64,000 nucleotides of DNA from an uncultured Eubacterium sp. (GTDB lineage: Bacteria; Bacillota; Clostridia; Lachnospirales; Lachnospiraceae), in NCBI GenBank assembly GCA_945946665.1, contig CAMEWO010000009.1:1-64000 (forward strand), written 5' to 3'. The stretch's first letter is position 1. Every line of letters starts with the position of its first letter. The translations under genes were made by a program, and so were the position numbers. The notes beneath the pieces are model-generated. The model worked only from the letters and a program-made list of their open reading frames with translations. It did no database searches and had not been told where the DNA came from. Shown here one piece after another: positions 57,097 to 64,000 of the stretch.

Positions 57097-57924
57097 TTAT
57101 TTTTCCCCCTTCAGATATTTTGCCAGCTCCCTGAAATGCTTGTTATCCATTAATCCCAGATAATTTACAAGTTCTATGTAGTCCTGTGCTGCAGTACATC
57201 TTTTATCATATGTTAATAATGGTTCAAATGTTGTATTAGATTCACTTACTGATATACTGTTTCTGATTGATACAGGTAAGAATTTATCTTCAAACATATT
57301 CTCATAGCTTTCAAACATTTGTTTAAATAGTGTTGTTCTGCCTGCAACTCTTGTCATAAATATTCCGGCAAATTCTATTGATAACGAATATTTTGTATTA
57401 AGCTCTTCTATGGTGTCTAATAAAGACATTAATCCGTCATATGAGAAATTGTCTACCCCTATTGGTGTAATTATCTTGTCACTTGCACATATGGCACAGG
57501 TTGTAAGATATGATTTGAAAGGTGAATTATCAATTATGATGTAGTCATATTCATCCTTTAACAGTGATAAATTATTTCTTAAGCAAAGCTCTATATTCTT
57601 TTCTTTACTCTTGTCGTATATCTTGTAGATAAGAGTGTTCAGCTCTCTTGATGCAGATAATATTGATATGTTGTTATAATCTGTTGTTGATATATATTCC
57701 AGTACACTCTCTTTATCTTCCATCCTTGAACAGAATATCTGTTCGTAATTAACATCCTTGATATTGTCAACATTGCTGAACATTTTTGTAGTGTTCATCT
57801 GGGGATCAAGGTCAATTAACAGTATGTTATAACCTGAAATTGCCAGTATCTGTGATATTGTAATGGCTGATGTGGATTTTCCTACACCACCTTTTTCATT
57901 AATTAAACTAATAATTTCTGACAT
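57097..57924 (-). CDS. parA: ParA-family partition ATPase
   Basis: 275 residues from the ATG at 57924, which has GAAAGGAT before it. Deviant Walker A KGGVGKST, LLIDLDPQMNTT and DYIIIDNSPF are the MinD/ParA motifs. Drives movement of ParB-bound DNA along the nucleoid. An in-frame ATG at 57978 would add 18 residues but the palindrome TGAACTGAGTTCA at 57951-57963 lies there, more likely an operator/centromere copy in the leader. No N-terminal HTH, so type Ib-like by length. Confidence 0.9.
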   Translation of the reverse strand: MSEIISLINEKGGVGKSTSAITISQILAISGYNILLIDLDPQMNTTKMFSNVDNIKDVNYEQIFCSRMEDKESVLEYISTTDYNNISILSASRELNTLIYKIYDKSKEKNIELCLRNNLSLLKDEYDYIIIDNSPFKSYLTTCAICASDKIITPIGVDNFSYDGLMSLLDTIEELNTKYSLSIEFAGIFMTRVAGRTTLFKQMFESYENMFEDKFLPVSIRNSISVSESNTTFEPLLTYDKRCTAAQDYIELVNYLGLMDNKHFRELAKYLKGEK

Positions 57925-57950
57925 AGTAATCCTTTCATTATGCTTTGGTT

Positions 57951-58657
57951 TTGAACTGAGTTCATTTTTACAGTTCATTGTACAACTATTATTTATTATA
58001 CAGATTATTAATTTTATTTCAATAGAAAATTCAATTAATTATTACAAAATGAGATGCTTCTTGAATTATTTCGTTTTTTGAACTCAGTTCACTTTACTGT
58101 AATGCAAGTTTTGTTAGGTTTGAACTCAGTTCACTTTACTGTAGTGCAAGTTCTGTTAGGTTTGAACTCAGTTCACTTTACTATAATGCAAATCCTGTTA
58201 ACTATGAACTCAGTTCACGTTGCAGCAATGCAACTCCTGAATATATAAAATGAGAAAAAATACTCATAGAAGAATTGAAAATCACATATTATATATTATA
58301 TGAACTGAGTTCAATATTTAGAAGTTTTATATGAAGAATAGAAAAATGAGAAAGAAAAAAATAGTTATGAGAAATCTCATCATATATTTATTCATTAACA
58401 AGGTAGAAAAAAGATTATATATATAAAATAAAAACCAGAATAGAAAAATAACATATAAAACACATAATATAGAATAGGGTAATTATCTTAAAAAATTTTA
58501 TAAGAATGTAACACAGACAGAATATGGAAATAAGTATTATTAAATAGAAATTAGAATATATATACATTGAACTATAAGATACAAAAATTGAATGAAATAA
58601 TATATAAACAGTAAAGTATTATATATAAAAGATTGGAAAAAATGTGAACTGAGTGCA
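57951..58657. repeat. partition centromere: TGAACTSAGTTCA palindromes including four tandem 42-bp repeats
   Basis: The 13-bp palindrome TGAACTCAGTTCA occurs at 58079, 58121, 58163 and 58205, always 42 bases apart, with the intervening sequence (CTTTACTGTAATGCAAG core) also repeated and decaying in the last unit. Further copies, as TGAACTGAGTTCA, lie at 57951 (in the parA leader) and 58301, and one with a mismatch (GAGTGCA) at 58645. Regular 42-bp spacing equals four helical turns. This is the expected shape of a ParB-binding site and parA operator. The remaining sequence from 58320 to 58800 is very AT-rich without genes. Confidence 0.75.
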
Positions 58658-58801
58658 AATAATAAAATGAAATCACATGTAATCAGAAAAAAAATAAAGC
58701 TTTAATGTAAGATTGAATATCATCTTGACAATATATCCAAATAATATTTTAATAAATACAGCAGATTAATTAAAAATAATGAAATGCAAGAACATATGTA
58801 T

Positions 58802-58827
58802 CAAAATGTTCCACGTGGAACATTTTG
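58802..58827. promoter_or_regulatory. parS-like site, 26-bp perfect palindrome
   Basis: The core TGTTCCACGTGGAACA at 58807-58822 matches the chromosomal parS form TGTTNCACGTGNAACA bound by Spo0J/ParB. The symmetry extends over 26 bases. It lies at the edge of the par region, 70 bases before the amidase gene. Confidence 0.7.
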
Positions 58828-58893
58828 TCGTATATTGTCAAAAGTATAGAACAATCAGTAAATATGTGCAGAACAGGCATGGAGGACAATAGA

Positions 58894-59958
58894 ATGTACC
58901 AGCAGGAAGAAATAACAGGAAGCAGAGAACAAGAAGAAAATGAAATTAAAGAAAAAATAATATGTTGTGGAATTCAAGTGAATTGTAATGATAAAAAGCA
59001 CAACATGTTGGAAAGAGTGGAAAAATATATTGACCAGGCAAAAGATGAATTGAATAATATGGGAAAAGATATGGATTTACTGGTTTTGCCTGAACAATTT
59101 GTCCAGCTTCCAGAAACTGCAGAGTATTATAAAGAACCATATGGAATAACTGAAATGTATGTTGAAGCAGGTGTGGACGGACTGGATAGTGATGTGAAAA
59201 GGAAGCATAAGGATGAATTCAGAGACTGGGCAAGCGGGATTGCCAAAAAATTTAATACTAATCTTGTAGCAGGTTCATATCCTTACGTCGACAAGAATGG
59301 GAAAATATACAACAGAAGTCTTGTAATCGACAGAGAAGGAAAGATTATCGGCAAATATGATAAGATTCACCTCTTTGATGCTTTTAATGTTAGAGAATCG
59401 GATATATTCACTGCTGGAAATGAATTAGGAATATTTGACCTGGACATAGGAAAGATTGGTGTGTGGATATGCTATGACCTTAGATTCCCAGAAATAGCCA
59501 GGGCATTAAGAGCAAGAGGAGCAGATATGTTTGTTGTTCCTGCGGCATTCTATAAGCCACACAGGGAACATTTTGATATTCTGGTAAAATCAGCAGCAAT
59601 AATGAATGTAACACCAATAATAGCAGTTAACCAGTGTGGTATGCTTATAAACAACAGCCAAAGGGGATTTGTAGGAGGTTCAGTTATCCTTGACGCAAAA
59701 GGAGCGAGAAGAAGCGTAAATCATGTGGAAGATGTAAACGATATAGATTACAAGTATCAAGATAATAAAGAAAAAGACGAAAAAGGTGAGTATAAAATAG
59801 ACGAGAATGGTCTGGAGAATAATTTCGCGGAAAAAGATGATGAAAATATGGAAGGCTATATACTAGGAGAAATTGACAAGAATTTTACCCGGATTTCAAG
59901 GGAAGCCAATCCTGAATATACCAACAGAAGAATTGACCTTTATAAGGAATGGTTATAA
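58894..59958 (+). CDS. carbon-nitrogen hydrolase, omega-amidase/Nit2-like
   Basis: About 354 residues from the ATG at 58894, which has GGAGG eight bases upstream; a longer frame starting at TTG 58825 runs through the parS site and is unlikely. Nitrilase triad: Glu in VLPEQF, Lys in KYDKIHLFD, Cys in VWICYDLRFPE. After the conserved PEI... part there is an acidic insert of about 45 residues (DVNDIDYKYQDNKEKDEKGE) before the final EIDKNFTRISRE, not usual for the family. Pairs with the aminotransferase 33 bases downstream: together they could deaminate alpha-ketoglutaramate or related omega-amides after transamination. Confidence 0.85.
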   Translation: MYQQEEITGSREQEENEIKEKIICCGIQVNCNDKKHNMLERVEKYIDQAKDELNNMGKDMDLLVLPEQFVQLPETAEYYKEPYGITEMYVEAGVDGLDSDVKRKHKDEFRDWASGIAKKFNTNLVAGSYPYVDKNGKIYNRSLVIDREGKIIGKYDKIHLFDAFNVRESDIFTAGNELGIFDLDIGKIGVWICYDLRFPEIARALRARGADMFVVPAAFYKPHREHFDILVKSAAIMNVTPIIAVNQCGMLINNSQRGFVGGSVILDAKGARRSVNHVEDVNDIDYKYQDNKEKDEKGEYKIDENGLENNFAEKDDENMEGYILGEIDKNFTRISREANPEYTNRRIDLYKEWL

Positions 59959-59991
59959 AATACAGATATGTAAAATCAGGAGGAAAAAACA

Positions 59992-61185
59992 ATGTATGTA
60001 AACGAAAAAATGTATGAACTTGGAAGCAAAAAATCTGCAATCCGTGAGCTGTTTGAGTATGGCAAGAAAAGGGCAAAAGAAGTTGGAGCAGAGAATGTAT
60101 ATGATTTCAGTCTTGGAAATCCAACAGTTCCAGCGCCAGATTGTGTTAATGAAACAATCAGGGAACTGACCAATGAGCTTGATTCAATTTCACTTCATGG
60201 ATACACATCAGCTCAGGGTGATGAAGCAACAAGAAAGGCAATAGCAGATTATCTTAATAAAACGTATGATACACATTTTAATCCAGATAACTTCTATATG
60301 ACATGTGGTGCGGCAGCTTCATTAACAATCACACTGAATGCACTGGTATCAAGTCCGCAAGATGAAGTGATTGCAATAGCTCCATTCTTCCCTGAATATA
60401 GGGTGTTTGCAACAGCTGCGGGAGCAAAATTCGTTGTTGTATCAGCTGATACAACAGGATTCCAGATTAAATTCGATGAGTTGGAAAGTAAGATTAATAA
60501 AAATACTAAGGCAATTATTGTTAACTCACCTAATAATCCATCTGGAGCTGTATATTCGGAGAATACAATTAAGAGACTGGCTGCACTTCTGGAAAAGAAA
60601 GAAAAGGAATATGGAACAAGCATATTTATTATATGTGATGAACCATACAGAGAAATTGTATATGATGGGGTAACTGTTCCATATGTAACAAAATACTATA
60701 ACAACACAGTTGTATGTTATTCATACAGTAAATCTTTATCACTTCCAGGTGAAAGAATTGGATATATTCTGGTTCCAGATGAAGCAGATGACAGCAAGAC
60801 ACTGTATGCAGCTGTTGCAGGAGCAGGAAGGGCACTTGGTTATGTGTGTGCACCTAGTATGTACCAGAAGGTTATTGCAAAATGTGTGGGAAATACAGGA
60901 GATGTTAACTTATATAAGAAGAACAGAGACCTGTTATATGAGAATCTTACACAGATGGGATATCATTGTTTCATGCCACAGGGAGCATTCTATATGTTTA
61001 TGGAGGCTCTTGAACCTGACTCAGTACATTTCTGTGAAGTGGCAAAGGAAGAGAATCTCCTGCTGGTTGCTGCCGATGGCTTCTGTTGTCCGGGCTGGGT
61101 AAGAATATCATATTGTGTTGATGAGGCTATGATTGAGAGATCATTTAAGGCATTCAGAAACCTGAAAGAGAAGTATAATAAGTAG
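59992..61185 (+). CDS. class I/II PLP-dependent aminotransferase
   Basis: 397 residues. SLGNPTVPAP, HGYTSAQGDEATRKAIADYL, NSPNNPSGAVYS, ICDEPYREI, and the PLP Lys in SYSKSLSLPGERIGY. Fold type I. Substrate not certain; the adjacent omega-amidase points to glutamine or asparagine as amino donor. AGGAGG precedes the ATG. Confidence 0.88.
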   Translation: MYVNEKMYELGSKKSAIRELFEYGKKRAKEVGAENVYDFSLGNPTVPAPDCVNETIRELTNELDSISLHGYTSAQGDEATRKAIADYLNKTYDTHFNPDNFYMTCGAAASLTITLNALVSSPQDEVIAIAPFFPEYRVFATAAGAKFVVVSADTTGFQIKFDELESKINKNTKAIIVNSPNNPSGAVYSENTIKRLAALLEKKEKEYGTSIFIICDEPYREIVYDGVTVPYVTKYYNNTVVCYSYSKSLSLPGERIGYILVPDEADDSKTLYAAVAGAGRALGYVCAPSMYQKVIAKCVGNTGDVNLYKKNRDLLYENLTQMGYHCFMPQGAFYMFMEALEPDSVHFCEVAKEENLLLVAADGFCCPGWVRISYCVDEAMIERSFKAFRNLKEKYNK

Positions 61186-61220
61186 TCAAGTGAAAAATGT
61201 TAGAAATATGTCGAAAAATG

Positions 61221-61250
61221 TTGACAAATCATTTCTTAAAGGCGTATATT
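61221..61250 (+). promoter_or_regulatory. promoter just ahead of a terminator
   Basis: TTGACA (consensus) at 61221-61226, an 18-bp spacer, TATATT at 61245-61250. The transcript would meet the terminator at 61281 after only about 60 bases. Confidence 0.6.
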
Positions 61251-61280
61251 CTTCTATAAATTAAGATAGTTTGTGTGGAC

Positions 61281-61317
61281 AAAGGCGCTCTGATAATTAT
61301 ATCAGGACGCCTTTTTG
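61281..61317 (+). terminator. Rho-independent terminator after the aminotransferase gene
   Basis: AAAGGCG-CT-CTGAT pairs with ATCAG-GA-CGCCTTT around AATTAT, and five Ts follow. Confidence 0.88.
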
Positions 61318-61401
61318 TCGTAATTGGATAGGAATCAGTTTACCTGACTCGTAATTGAAATTCGCAGGCTGTCTGGAAAATAAAGAAGGAGGCAGATAAG
61401 A

Positions 61402-62003
61402 ATGATTGATATATATGGAAAAGATTTATTAGAGCATTCAGATGTTGTCAATGAACTGTTAGCAAGGTATGGCGTGAAATTTGGTATCTATAAGAATAAT
61501 ACCTTCAAAGAGCAGCTGTTTCCATTTGATCCTATCCCAAGAATTATCGAAAAAAACGTTTCTGGCCAACAGATAACACAGATATTAACAGGATGTTTCC
61601 CGGATATGACCTGGGAGAGACAACACAGCGCATTGCTGCAGGAGTATTTGAGGTAATTAAGGATTATACATATGGAATGCAGTTTGCATCATTTTATATG
61701 CCTGGAAAATTCATGCCTCACGTAAGAATGATGAAGACAGGATTTGAGGATGTGGAACTGGCAAAAATGTTCGGCATGCCTTATGTTGTCTTAAGAAAGG
61801 TAAGACCATACGAGACAACAACTCTCAATTATAACTGGCAGCTGTGGGATACTAAGGCCTTCAGTATATATACAACGTCAACAAATAATGTGGATAAGGT
61901 AAGTGCCAATACTGCCATAAGATGCATCTTAAACTTCATGTCAAAGGAGAAGATTATCCAGTATCAGGGACATGATGGTTATATATTGTTCAAAAATTTA
62001 TAA
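61402..62003 (+). pseudogene. scar gene: ATP-grasp N-terminus joined to M14 deacylase C-terminal part
   Basis: 61402-61552 encodes the start of a circularly permuted ATP-grasp (CP_ATPgrasp/DUF404-type) protein: LLARYGVKFGIYKNNTFKEQ followed by LFPFDPIPRIIEKN, with AGGAGG before the ATG. From about 61555 the sequence is in another frame and another family: FWPTDNTDINRMFPGYDLGE, then ASFYMPGKFMPHVRMMKTGF and RPYETTTLNYNWQLWDTKAF, which is the middle and later part of an M14 succinylglutamate-desuccinylase/aspartoacylase-like protein, truncated at 62003. The zinc-binding HxxE motif and the ATP-grasp core are both missing, so neither enzyme can work. It looks like the trace of a deletion that removed everything between two genes of one cluster. 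Confidence 0.75.
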
Positions 62004-62011
62004 AACTATTT

Positions 62012-62107
62012 CATAAAATGTGATGGAAATGCAAATTATGGCTCATAAAATGTGAGAAAAAGATAAATTATGGCTCATAAAATGTGATTAAATACATTAA
62101 TTATGCT
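62012..62107 (+). repeat. three tandem 32-bp direct repeats
   Basis: CATAAAATGTGA recurs at 62012, 62044 and 62076, each 32 bases after the last, with AATTATGGCT or AATTATGCT near the end of each unit. A decayed fourth unit may follow near 62120. They lie between the scar gene and the lipoprotein gene. Confidence 0.7.
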
Positions 62108-62260
62108 ATTTTTGTAATAAAATTTGAGCCAGGAGATGTGCTTGAACAGTCCTACCACCCATTTTTTGTCATAGTGAAATTAACACATACGTAAAATATA
62201 AAACAGCCGTACATTTGCGAAAAAGGCAATAGTAATATTTTGGCAAAGGGGAGCAGAATA

Positions 62261-63457
62261 TTGAAGGCAGTTAAGAAAAAGCTGGTGAGTTTTATATTGG
62301 TATGTGTAACATTATTATGTGGATGCGGTGGGAGTAATATCCAGGTTATGGATGCTGTTTACCTGGGTGTAGAGAATTATGGTTCAGAAAAGGTCAATAA
62401 GGATAACAAGAAAAAATTTTCCTACCGGTTTGAGATAGATGGAAAGGAAAAGATTTTAAAGATTGATAACGGAGTTAAGAATGAACAGGGTGAATATACA
62501 TATCCAATCCAGAATGTTCTTAAGGAAGGTTACTCATATGAAATTACTGTTAAAAATAGAAAAGTGACAGGGGCAGAAGAAATATATACAGAAGCTTATA
62601 GTTATCAGCCACCGGTTATGGGAAATCCAGGGGAGAAAACCCTGAAAAACTTCTTTGCAACGGCAATGATGCCTGTAGGAACAACACTCTACATATATGG
62701 TGGAGGATGGAACTGGCAGGATGAAGGTGCTGCGTTTCAGACGAGAACAATTGGGTTGTCAGATGACTGGAGAAGGTTCTTTTACTCTCAGGATGTAAAC
62801 TATACATTCAAGGAAAAGGATGGAGATGAAAGCAAGAAGGATGCGGCACATAGCTATTATCCTTATGGTGGATATAATGAATACTACTATGCAGGATTAG
62901 ATTGTTCAGGATATGTTGGATGGACACTTTATAATGTGATGAATAAAGAAGATGGCAAAGATGATTACGTCATGTCATCAACAAAGATGGCCAGAATCCT
63001 GGCGGAAAAGGGGTGGGGTAAATGGACACAGAATTTTAAGAAACCGGTTAATTATAAGGATTCTGAATTCCTGCCGGGAGATATATTCAGTAAAAAAGGT
63101 CATATATGGATATGCCTGGGAACATGCGAAGATGGCAGTATTCTGATTCTGCACAGCACAGCGGCGTACAGCAGGACAGGGCAGCCTGGAGGGGGTCCTG
63201 AGCTTTCAGCAATAGGAGAATCAAAGGACTGTGATGCATACCGTCTTGCCGATGAGTATATGTCTACATATTTTCCAGATTGGTATGCACGCTATCCTAT
63301 CGCGTTGAAAAATTATGAAGAGTATACACATGTGGAAGGGGAGTATGTGGGGAAGTTTTCATGGAATCTGACAGGAGCAGATGCGGTGTTAAGTGACCCG
63401 GATAACCTTAGAAGTAAAAGACCTGAAGAAATATTAGAAATATTATTTAAAGGCTAA
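62261..63457 (+). CDS. lipoprotein with an NlpC/P60-like cysteine peptidase domain
   Basis: About 398 residues from a TTG at 62261, placed by AAAGGGGAG eight bases upstream; a TTG seven codons earlier (62240) would put that ribosome site inside the gene. Signal peptide with lipobox VTLLCGCGG, so surface-anchored. The C-terminal region (about 200-370) has GLDCSGYVGW with the catalytic Cys, and LPGDIFSKKGHIWICLG with the catalytic His, as in NlpC/P60 peptidoglycan endopeptidases. The N-terminal 150 residues form a separate beta-rich domain. Probably a cell-wall hydrolase. Confidence 0.82.
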   Translation: MKAVKKKLVSFILVCVTLLCGCGGSNIQVMDAVYLGVENYGSEKVNKDNKKKFSYRFEIDGKEKILKIDNGVKNEQGEYTYPIQNVLKEGYSYEITVKNRKVTGAEEIYTEAYSYQPPVMGNPGEKTLKNFFATAMMPVGTTLYIYGGGWNWQDEGAAFQTRTIGLSDDWRRFFYSQDVNYTFKEKDGDESKKDAAHSYYPYGGYNEYYYAGLDCSGYVGWTLYNVMNKEDGKDDYVMSSTKMARILAEKGWGKWTQNFKKPVNYKDSEFLPGDIFSKKGHIWICLGTCEDGSILILHSTAAYSRTGQPGGGPELSAIGESKDCDAYRLADEYMSTYFPDWYARYPIALKNYEEYTHVEGEYVGKFSWNLTGADAVLSDPDNLRSKRPEEILEILFKG

Positions 63458-63484
63458 ATTCAATTCACACCAGAAGAAGCTATA

Positions 63485-63514
63485 TTGACGAAAAAATGGA
63501 GAGTGTGCTATACT
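63485..63514 (+). promoter_or_regulatory. promoter upstream of the cobalamin riboswitch
   Basis: TTGACG at 63485-63490, 18-bp spacer, TATACT at 63509-63514. Confidence 0.65.
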
Positions 63515-63537
63515 AACGCGAGTTGAATAGGAAGCAG

Positions 63538-63700
63538 TTAGGTGTCGGAACATTTTTTCTAAAATGGTTCCGGTGAAAAGGGAAACAGGTGAGAATCCTG
63601 TACGAACTCGTCACCGTAATTAGGGAGCTAAGCCGAAATATCACTGGGAAACTGGGAAGATGGCGGATGCGTTGATCTATAAGCCGGGAGACCTGCCTGA
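63538..63700 (+). promoter_or_regulatory. cobalamin (B12) riboswitch
   Basis: Contains the hallmarks in order: GGTGAAAAGGGAAACAGGTG (B12-box start), AATCCTGTACGAACTCGTCA, CACTGGGAAACTGGGAAG, and the 3' box AAGCCGGGAGACCTGCC. It senses adenosylcobalamin or a related corrinoid and controls a gene beyond the right edge, most often B12 transport or synthesis, or a B12-independent isoenzyme. Confidence 0.92.
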
Positions 63701-63805
63701 TTGTTGTACAGAAACGAAAGTTTCAAAACCACGAGTAACTGGTTGTACATGAATATGTGGGAGAGCTTTTAGGTAAGCTTCAGTCCCGTTGTTATTTGTG
63801 TGTAA

Positions 63806-63837
63806 AACCCTTTACCTGTGCAGGTAGAGGGTTTTTT
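63806..63837 (+). terminator. terminator of the riboswitch expression platform
   Basis: AACCCTTTACCT (63806-63817) pairs with AGGTAGAGGGTT (63822-63833) as a 12-bp stem (one T-G) with loop GTGC and six Ts. It lies about 105 bases after the aptamer, at the place of a ligand-controlled stop. Confidence 0.82.
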
Positions 63838-63839
63838 GC

Positions 63840-63975
63840 AGCAAAAGCCCTGCAAGCGAAAAATGTGCTTGCACAATTTTTCATTTGCAGGGCGCAAGAA
63901 CAGCGAGAAGCTATGCTTCGAGCTGTTAGTGTGCGGAATCGAGTAGGAGTCAGCCTACTCGATTAGCAAAAGCCC
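63840..63975. repeat. cluster of three hairpins flanked by an 11-base direct repeat
   Basis: Hairpin 1 at 63847-63893 (GCCCTGCAA ... TTGCAGGGC, imperfect stem of about 22 bp), hairpin 2 at 63899-63927 (AACAGC ... GCTGTT with GAAGC/GCTTC), hairpin 3 at 63937-63964 (AATCGAGTAGG/CCTACTCGATT, perfect 11 bp). AGCAAAAGCCC occurs at 63840-63850 and again at 63965-63975. A repeat element or mobile structured sequence is likely. Confidence 0.7.
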
Positions 63976-64000
63976 GGAAAGGGAAAAGCGTCAGCCTGCT

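Noticed and set aside
58054-58248. Open frame with repeated LNSVHFTVMQVLLG units
   Set aside because: It is only the 42-bp centromere repeats read in frame (42 is a multiple of 3); no ribosome site.
62012-62107. Tandem repeats considered as a CRISPR array
   Set aside because: The units are contiguous 32-bp copies with no variable spacers of repeat-like length and no cas genes nearby.
63757-63966. 69-residue open frame at the right edge
   Set aside because: It runs through the riboswitch terminator and the hairpins; not a protein.

Overview
The window reads as an AT-rich Gram-positive genome of the class Clostridia, most likely Lachnospiraceae. The reasons are strong AGGAGG-type ribosome sites on nearly every gene, the glycyl-radical activase pflA, the fused ThiE-HAD enzyme, several MATE exporters, ECF-type vitamin uptake, a cobalamin riboswitch and gene sequences of a familiar Lachnospiraceae cast. 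A KDPG aldolase fits a pectin or uronate user such as Lachnospira (Eubacterium) eligens, but the genus is inference. No rRNA, tRNA or CRISPR array was seen.

Layout. 1-9.4 kb is an accessory island. It holds a membrane-anchored HAD phosphatase fusion, a Card1/Can2-like CARF nuclease followed by a small HAD phosphatase, an antitoxin-like peptide, one complete and one decayed HipA/CtkA-like kinase with small acidic partner proteins, a lipoprotein and a large secreted InlB-repeat/dockerin-repeat protein. 9.5-33.8 kb is mostly housekeeping: eno, glpK, ygiQ-like, eda, pflA, a RelA/SpoT-domain protein with gltX and a NUDIX gene, MATE pumps, thiE-HAD, mnmA, an Rrf2 regulator, tcdA, a DUF2130 gene, an ECF S component and a heterodimeric ABC exporter. 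A decayed RhuM-like gene sits between eno and glpK. 33.8-34.2 kb carries a striking inverted repeat between two convergent genes. 34.2-50.7 kb holds a GltD-like flavoprotein, a Ca2+/cation antiporter, a metal-resistance operon (HMA chaperone, P1B ATPase, ArsR regulator with a visible operator), an NCS2 purine permease, a third MATE, cysK, trpD, a FliB-like methylase, ybaK, an ABC-F protein and hflX.

50.7-58.9 kb is the most unusual part: a complete plasmid-type replication and partition module. It has a tyrosine recombinase with degraded catalytic residues, a probable replication initiator, an AT-rich region with six 20-bp iterons, a second zinc-ribbon/HTH replication-type protein, parB, parA, a centromere-like array of four tandem 42-bp repeats (each with a 13-bp palindrome), and a 26-bp perfect palindrome containing a chromosomal-type parS consensus. 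Because the same window carries normally single-copy essential genes (eno, gltX), the simplest reading is a chromid or megaplasmid, or a chromosome that has absorbed such a replicon.

58.9-64 kb has an omega-amidase/aminotransferase pair, a scar gene that joins the start of a circularly permuted ATP-grasp protein to the end of an M14-type deacylase, tandem 32-bp repeats, an NlpC/P60-like lipoprotein, and at the edge a cobalamin riboswitch with its terminator and a string of perfect hairpins. Promoters, terminators and start choices are by eye; all family names are from motif recognition, not searches.
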